Positions 57,911 to 64,000 of a stretch of 64,000 bases of DNA are shown piece after piece (the stretch's first letter is position 1; the number at the start of each line of letters is the position of its first letter). The notes under the pieces are model-generated. The model did no database searches. It saw only the letters and a list, made by a program, of their open reading frames with translations, and was not told the DNA's origin. This stretch comes from Turnera subulata (Eukaryota > Streptophyta > Magnoliopsida > Malpighiales > Passifloraceae). The stretch is taken from positions 8,098-72,097 of the forward strand of contig JAKUCV010001631.1 in the NCBI GenBank assembly GCA_028386065.3, in the 5' to 3' direction. The position numbers were made by a program, and so were the translations under genes.

Positions 57911-60547
57911 TGAAACGCCCCGACCCGTATTTACCGTACAGAGTAAACACGTGCCGGAACTGTAACAACCCAACCCAACAAAGCCCAGCATACAGTGTAT
58001 ACAACAGATATCCGGGCTCAACAGCCCAAAATAAAAACAACAATAATAACTCAACCGGCCCAATGGCCCAATAATAGCAAAAATAATGCACAGGGGAAGA
58101 CTTAACAACTGACAAAACACTGTATGCGACACTGATGCAAACTATGGATCCAAGTCCTGTCCAAGGGATAACGCCGCAGCCTGTCAGGAATGCATCCAAC
58201 CTGTATCACAAATAACTCATCTTATGGGATGAAAGCCCGCAGGTGAGGGGTGAGTCCGAAGTGCTCACCGACGAAGGATAGACAATCAATATGCACACTA
58301 AAATTACTCAAGTCGAAAACACACCAAAACAAAGATAAGACCCAAAACCGGTCCAAGACCAAAAGACTCAAATAAAAACCAATTTTTCAATTTTATCTTT
58401 CCGGGCCCCGTCACGGATAAGCTAGGGGTCAGACCTGGTTATCAACACATTCCGGGTGCCAGACCAAATCCAGAGAACCCAGGGATCGACATCCCAAAAA
58501 TACGAACCCAGGGATAGACATCCCAAAAATAATCACAGGATAGACATCCCAAGCATAGACATGCTTATCACAAGAACCCAGGTCACGGCCACCACGAAAC
58601 AGTCTTAAACCATCGAGTCGTACTACTACTTACCACGTGACAATTATATTATCGTCATCAAGATCCAAATCACAGGGATCAACATCCCTAACCAAAATAC
58701 CCGGATAGACATCCCTATCCAAAATCAAGGATTGACTTCCTTATCTCAATTTATTATTTACTCCATTATACTTATACCAAAAGACTCAAAGAAAATCGTC
58801 CAAAAACCAATCACAATACTGGGATAAACATCCCGACAACAATCAAGACAATGGGATAAACATCCGGAACCAAACCACAGCAAACATAACAACCATCAAA
58901 CACAACAACCGAGTAATATAGGCACATAATGAAGGAAATCCATCCTCACCTTGGCCGATTACTCAACTCCGGAGACAATGACCGGTCCGACGCCGGCACC
59001 TCGGGAAACTGCCCGATATCCAAACCTATACCACAAGACAATATATACACATAAATGCACATAATCGGTATGCTATGATGCCAAAACTGCGAAATACCCC
59101 ATCCCGGTTTATATCCTTTATTATCATTTTTACCGAAAATATTATACCGTACGTATATCCGAATATAATTTCGGTACCATACTTTAATTAAAACTCTTTT
59201 CAAAATATTTTCATAAACTAATTATAATTTTCCAAAATTATAATCTCCATAATTTTTCCAGAAAAATAATAACCTATTTATAATTTCCAGAAAATATATA
59301 TAGTATTTATCTTTTTCTATATATATATAATAATATTTTCCAACATAAAATATAATCACCTTTAATTTTCAAAGTACATATATATTTATATTCCTCAACC
59401 ATAATTTTCCAAAAAAAATACTACATATATTAAATTCCAGAAATTAATTTCATGATATTTATATTTTTCCAAATAATATTAGTTTTTCTTCAAAACATAA
59501 CTTAATTATTTATCAAAGTATATATATTTGTATTTTCCACAAAATACCAGAATTAAATTGACCATAATTTTCTCAAAATAAATATATATTTTTTCTGAAA
59601 ATTAAATTACCAGAATAATTAATAAATACATATATATATTTTGTTGTTGTTTTTTTAAAAAAAACGGACTGGGCCATGAATAGTGTCGGCCCAGACCAAG
59701 GCAGCAGGCGTGCCAAGGTTCGGCCCAGCACCAGCCCACAACCCAAGCCCAAGTTAACCCAGCCCAGAACTATGCAACCCGAATACCACACGGGTCAAAC
59801 ACCCGGATCTGCTCACCTCGCGAGTTGAGCAGCTGCGGCGGCGACATGCGCGACGAGCGCGAGCAACAGCAACGGTGCAGGCGTCGCGAGGCGAGGCGAT
59901 GTCGCTGGTACAGGCGGCTGCAGGTGGCAGTGCGAGGCGCGGCGGCAGCAAGGTAGGGAGGCGGATCCACGGGTTTCGGCGCGGGTCAACGGCAGCTGGC
60001 GGCGCGTCTCCCGGCGTATGGCGACGGGGACGACGGCTTTAAGGTCGCGACGGGACTGCGACTCTCCTGGCGGTGGCGGTGGAGCTCGAGACGGCGAGGA
60101 ATGCTCCGGCGAACACAGTAACCGCTTGGGGCAAGGTGGCTACTGTTCACTCTGTATTTTTTTTCTTTTTCTTTTTCCTCTTTTTTTTCTTTTTCTTCTC
60201 CTCTTCCTCTCTTCCTCTCCTTCTCCTGCTTCCATTTTATAACGGTGAATTTACTATGCATCATGTGATCCTTGTCTGCATTATTAAGCGAGTCCGGTCC
60301 GGACCAGAAAATAACTGATACCCCCTTAGTTGTTTTCCGGTGTGATTTTTCCAAAAATTCCGGGACCCGAAAAATACCAACTTAGGCCCACATGGAAAAA
60401 TCACGAGCGAGGGAAAACTCTCGGTTTCGAAAAATGACGCCCAATTTACCTTGAATTAATTACCCAAGATTAATTCAACAGTAAATCACGGTAAAATGAT
60501 TTTTACAGTCCCGGTAAAAATCCAAAATTTTTACCCAGGCAGTTACA
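57911..60547 (-). repeat. Element 3 3' LTR
   Basis: TGAAACGCCCCGACCC to GGCAGTTACA on the plus strand. Contains hairpin units (58480-58870), a long AT-rich part and, on the minus strand, a CT-rich then CpG-rich leader ending at a GTGAGC donor near 59813. Confidence 0.9.
58483..58872. repeat. Dispersed GGGAT...ATCCC hairpin units
   Basis: At least seven units such as GGGAT-CGAC-ATCCC, GGGAT-AGAC-ATCCC, GGGAT-CAAC-ATCCC and GGGAT-AAAC-ATCCC. Loops vary and stems are kept, at the LTR position of the element 2 array. The right LTR repeats them from 63783. Confidence 0.8.
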
Positions 60548-60590
60548 GTCTACCCTACTTAAAAAGAATTTCGTCCCCGAAATTCCGCCG
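60548..60590 (-). promoter_or_regulatory. Element 3 polypurine tract region with inverted repeat
   Basis: The plus strand GAATTTCG-TCCC-CGAAATTC at 60566-60585 is the same stem as in elements 1 and 2, next to the LTR end. Confidence 0.75.
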
Positions 60591-60693
60591 TCTTATCTGT
60601 GGGTCCTACCATGATAAGCTTCTGGCACACTCTGCCAGGTGTCCAAACTCAACATGAGATACCGCTTATACTCGTAAGCGACATCTCATCCTC

Positions 60694-60700
60694 TATAAAA
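60694..60700 (+). promoter_or_regulatory. TATA box of element 3 ORF-A
   Basis: TATAAAA 36 bp before the ATG, in the same context as 26444. Confidence 0.6.
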
Positions 60701-60735
60701 ACCGAACCTCATGACTGGCAAACTCACACACAGTC

Positions 60736-61113
60736 ATGGACTCTCCACTGAGATCAAGGACTACCTCAGACTCCGAGAACAACAGCTACATCGGCGGCAC
60801 TGCTTTCCCGACATGCTCCGATGAAGAACCTCCCAAGAAGCGGTTCAAGACAAACATCATCGGCTTGAAAGAGCACATGGTCGTCTCCCCAAAACGGCGA
60901 AAGAAGCGTGCCGGCAAGAAAGCTGAAGATTGAAAGGGCAAGGCGACGGCTGAAAGCAGCACTCCGCAGCAGACACTGACGCAGCTGAACGTCTCACTGA
61001 AGAAGATCAGCTCGGCGGTGTTGCAGATCGAACTAGCGTGTGCGGAGCTCTTCCCTCACATGAAAAATGTCCAAAAACTTGTAAAAGATCTAGAGAAGCA
61101 AGTAACTCAATAG
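60736..61113 (+). pseudogene. ORF-A of element 3, one nonsense codon
   Basis: Homologous to 26486-26872 over its whole length (MDSPLRSRTTSDSENNSYIG; PPKKRFKTNIIGLKEHMVVS; LTQLNVSLKKISSAVLQIEL; KLVKDLEKQVT). TGA at 60931-60933, where element 2 has an arginine codon, stops it after 65 residues; the rest stays in frame to TAG 61113. Conserved start, TATA spacing and tail argue that the protein was once functional. Confidence 0.65.
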
Positions 61114-61855
61114 AGTACTTCTTCTCCGTTGTAAAACTGTTATGCTTTAAATAAAATAAGTTTCCGTTTTAAATCAAAATCTCTTGTGTTACGAAATCTC
61201 TCGTTAAACAGAAAAATAAAACATCTCAAAGCAAAATAAAAATCAACTATAAGAATATAAAATCAAATATAAAGAAATTAAAAACAAAACTCGTTTAACA
61301 AAACCAAAACATAAAGAAGTTAAACAAAACATATTTCCATGATCGGTGCTCGTATCGGACGTAAACACCCTCGAACCCAAGAAACATAACACGTGCAACT
61401 AACGGTGATGTCGGTTTCCCCCGTGAAAAGACGACCGTTATCTCGTAAGGTGACGATCACGAGAGCGTCCTGTGTCCCTCGAAAGAAACGATACCCACTT
61501 GTTCACAATTTCCGCATGAGCCAAAAACGTCTGTCAAGTCTCGCATCTCTCCACGGTGTCCAAACAGGTGTAAGCTTGTCGCACATGCACTCTACTCGAG
61601 GTATGGTCCCACCAGTCTAGCCTCAACGGTCACGGATGCATGTGATAAAAGATGCAGGAAGATATAGCAAAGCCATAAAAAGAAAGGACAAGGTAGCCAG
61701 AGCGAAAGAAAATCACGAGATGGAAAAAGGCTGAAAAACTCTGGCATTGCAGCCCGAAAAACGTATAAAGTGACGAAAAATAAATGAAGCAACGGCAAAA
61801 TTTTCAAAAAGAAAATCTTGAAAATCAAAAACAGTAATCACGCTCCCCACATGAG

Positions 61856-61863
61856 TATAAAAG
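61856..61863 (+). promoter_or_regulatory. TATA box of element 3 ORF-B
   Basis: TATAAAAG, 117 bp before the ATG, after CACGCTCCCC as in element 2. Confidence 0.6.
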
Positions 61864-61917
61864 ACGGAGTGGTGAGGTGTAAATTTTCAAAAGCATTTTA
61901 AAGCCTCAAAACGCTAA

Positions 61918-62493
61918 GGCAAAAGAAACTACCATACTCAGAAAATCAAAACACCAACACGTCCGAAACAACATGCCTGCTCCCTCATCCGTCTTCTTCG
62001 TCGAAGGTGCCAATCTAGGCAGAAGGAACCGATTGGCCTACAACATGGTCAACGAACGTCCAGAAGAGCTACCGAACGAGCTCGGCAGGATGCCACGTCT
62101 GGTCTTCGTCGACGAACTCTACTCGTCGAGGTTCTTCGTCACTCCCATGGAAGAGACGTTCTTCCTGGAGGACCATGGCACTCTGAGGACCTCCTACTAC
62201 GGCTCGGCAAAAGAAACTACCATACTCAGAAAATCAAAACACCAACGCGTCCGAAACAACATGCCTGCTCCCTCATCCGTCTTCTTCGTTGAAGGTGCCA
62301 TTCTAGGCAGAAGGAACCGACTGGCCTACAGCATGGTCAACGAACGTCCAGAAGAGCTACCGAACGAGCTCGGCAGGATGCCACGTCTGGTCTTCGTCGA
62401 CGAACTCTACTCGTCGAGGTTCTTCGTCACTCCCATGGAAGAGACGTTCTTCCTGGAGGACCATGGCACTCTGAGGACCTCCTACTACGGCTC
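61918..62493. repeat. 288-bp tandem duplication in ORF-B
   Basis: Units 61918-62205 and 62206-62493 span the end of the leader, the ATG and 77 codons. They differ at only a handful of positions. GGCAAA occurs at both breakpoints. Confidence 0.95.
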
Positions 62494-62944
62494 GGCAAAC
62501 TCCATCATGTTCTTCATCTTCGAAAGACTTCAGGAGTTCAACCTAGAGTCCACTTGCCATACCCTGGAGCAAGGTACCTACTATCAACTCTCGATGACGG
62601 CCCAAAGCATGCCCAGAGTCACTCGTCTGCCCGTAACTTGGCCCAAGGCCCGACTGCTGGTGTGGAACTGCAGAGGAGTCGCAAGGCGTTGCCAGGAGTT
62701 CTCGCGTACCCTGAGGGACCTGAAGAACCAATACAAACCAAACATGGTTCTTCTCACAGAGACCCAGTGGCAGCCTCAAGACGATCACGGTCTCATCCCA
62801 CTCCGGTTCCCTCAAGCAAACCGGTTCGAGCTTCCCAGCCAGAACAACAGGGGCGGCATGTGGTTCTCGTGGAGCGACAACATCCAAGTCAACATCAATA
62901 ATGACCCCAACAGCTTCTGGGTCAACGTCGTTCCAAGGAGATAA
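61973..62944 (+). CDS. ORF-B of element 3 with in-frame duplication of its N-terminal module
   Basis: 323 residues, open throughout. Residues 1-78 and 97-174 are two near-identical copies of the N-terminal module (FFVEGANLGRRNRLAY; LVFVDELYSSRFFVTPMEE), joined by about 18 residues translated from what is leader sequence in the first copy. The remainder matches element 2 ORF-B, including LLVWNCRGVARR and LLTETQWQPQDDHG and ending before any D/H nuclease motif. By eye the non-duplicated part is over 80% alike between the two elements. Had the duplication not been a multiple of three, the frame would be lost. Role unknown. Confidence 0.65.
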   Translation: MPAPSSVFFVEGANLGRRNRLAYNMVNERPEELPNELGRMPRLVFVDELYSSRFFVTPMEETFFLEDHGTLRTSYYGSAKETTILRKSKHQRVRNNMPAPSSVFFVEGAILGRRNRLAYSMVNERPEELPNELGRMPRLVFVDELYSSRFFVTPMEETFFLEDHGTLRTSYYGSANSIMFFIFERLQEFNLESTCHTLEQGTYYQLSMTAQSMPRVTRLPVTWPKARLLVWNCRGVARRCQEFSRTLRDLKNQYKPNMVLLTETQWQPQDDHGLIPLRFPQANRFELPSQNNRGGMWFSWSDNIQVNINNDPNSFWVNVVPRR

Positions 62945-63194
62945 ATGTATTTTTGTTTTTAAAATATCAATGTAATATTTCCGTTTGTATTCAAAATATT
63001 AGTATTATTAATAATATTTATATTTCCGCTTATTTATGGCATCATTACCTCTTATGTGTATGTTCTGCGACAGCTGGCGTCCCTTGACTGGATCCATAAT
63101 GCACTAACTAAAATGATATAAAATAATAAACAAATGGAGCGAACTATGCAAACAAGGAAAACATCACACAAAGACTGCCCAGCAAGACCTAACA

Positions 63195-63209
63195 CCCGCT
63201 CCGCTACCA
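63195..63209 (-). other. Element 3 primer-binding site
   Basis: TGGTAGCGGAGCGGG on the minus strand, identical to elements 1 and 2. Confidence 0.8.
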
Positions 63210-63212
63210 AAA

Positions 63213-64000
63213 TGAAACGCCCCGACCCGTATTTACCGTACACAGTAAACACGTGCTGGAACTGTAACAACCCAACCCAACAAAGCCCAGCATACAGTGT
63301 ATACAACAGAGATCCGGGCTCAACAGCCCAAAATAAAAACAACAATAATAACTCAACCGGCCCAATGGCCCAATAATAGCAAAAATAATGCACAGCGGAA
63401 GACTTAACAACTCACAAAACACTGTATGCAACACCGATGCAAACTATGAATCCAAGTCCTGTCCAAGGGATAACGCCGCAGCCTGTCTGGAATGCATTTA
63501 ACCTGTATCACAAATAACTCATCCTACGGGATGAAAACCCGCAGGTGAGGGGTGAGTCCGAAGTGCTCACCGACGAAGGATAGACAATCAATATGCACAC
63601 TAAAATTACTCAAGTCGAAAACACACCAAAACAAAGATAAGACCCAAAACCGGTCCAAGACCAAAAGACTCAAATAAAAACCAATTTTCCAATTTTATCT
63701 TTCCGGACCCCGTCACGGATAAGCTAGGGGTCAGACCTGGTTATCAACACATTCCGGGTGCCAGACCAAATCCAGAGAACCCAGGGATCGACATCCCAAA
63801 AATACGAACCCAGGGATAGACATCCCAAAAATAATCATGGGATAGACATCCCAAGCATAGACAAGCTTATCACAAGAACCCAGGTCACGGCCACCACGAA
63901 ACAGTCTTAAACCATCGAGTCGTACCACTACTGACCACGTGACAATTATATTTTCGTCATCAAAATCCAAATCACAGGGATCAACATCCCTAACCAAAAT
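63213..64000 (-). repeat. Element 3 5' LTR, cut by the window end
   Basis: Begins TGAAACGCCCCGACCC and follows 57911 onward closely; 788 bp are visible. Confidence 0.9.

Larger units (their letters stand above)
57911..64000 (-). mobile_element. Element 3: second non-autonomous gypsy derivative with antisense ORFs (cut by window end)
   Basis: The minus-oriented left LTR (57911-60547), a 2.67-kb interior and the start of the right LTR (63213 on) match element 2 in plan. It shares primer-binding site, PPT hairpin and the antisense ORF-A/ORF-B cassette, but differs clearly in LTR sequence and length (2637 bp), so it is a separate lineage. The right end and target duplication are outside the window. 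Confidence 0.9.

Overview
This is nuclear DNA of a flowering plant, probably a eudicot. It has intron-containing plant genes (a PRP18 splicing factor, a SKIP17-like F-box protein, a small plastid membrane protein and an arabinogalactan peptide), Ty3/gypsy chromoviruses with long LTRs, a Copia element, a Helitron, a Mutator-like element, Stowaway-like ends and organelle-derived DNA. I cannot name the species.

Layout. 1-2704 is the 3' part of a gypsy LTR, followed by Helitron helicase debris with a Helitron-type 3' end (to 4303) and a cut Stowaway end (to 4385). From about 5508 to 33758 lies one nested stack. A Stowaway-like element was split by a Mutator-like element (10-bp duplication GTGTATTTAA). 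That was split by a Ty3/gypsy chromovirus, 'element 1' (6990-33609, duplication CATCA). Its 3' LTR was in turn split by 'element 2' (22913-32512, minus strand, duplication TATAT). The same 3' LTR also carries about 6.4 kb of mosaic organellar DNA (about 14861-21290) next to an undetermined base at 14860, so that join may be an assembly error.

33.8-55 kb is the gene-bearing part: a three-exon plastid-targeted small membrane protein (34370-35955), an AG-peptide (36708-36917, minus), a degenerate PRP18 copy (38750-44405) interrupted by a 4.6-kb Copia element with duplication GTTGT, the intact PRP18 gene (46427-49017), and a 12-exon SKIP17-like gene (50040 onward) with an in-frame stop near its end. 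A tRNA-derived SINE and a Copia-type LTR/primer site follow. 'Element 3', a second member of the element 2 group, runs from 57911 past the window end.

Elements 1, 2 and 3 share LTR termini, primer-binding site and polypurine-tract region. Element 1 carries a decayed gag-pol with chromodomain. Elements 2 and 3 have no gag-pol; their roughly 2.5-kb interiors hold two ORFs, ORF-A and ORF-B, on the strand opposite to the element, each behind its own TATA box. This antisense two-gene cassette, conserved in two different elements, is the best candidate here for something undescribed. The LTRs of these elements also carry tandem short hairpins whose stems change in a base-pair-preserving way.
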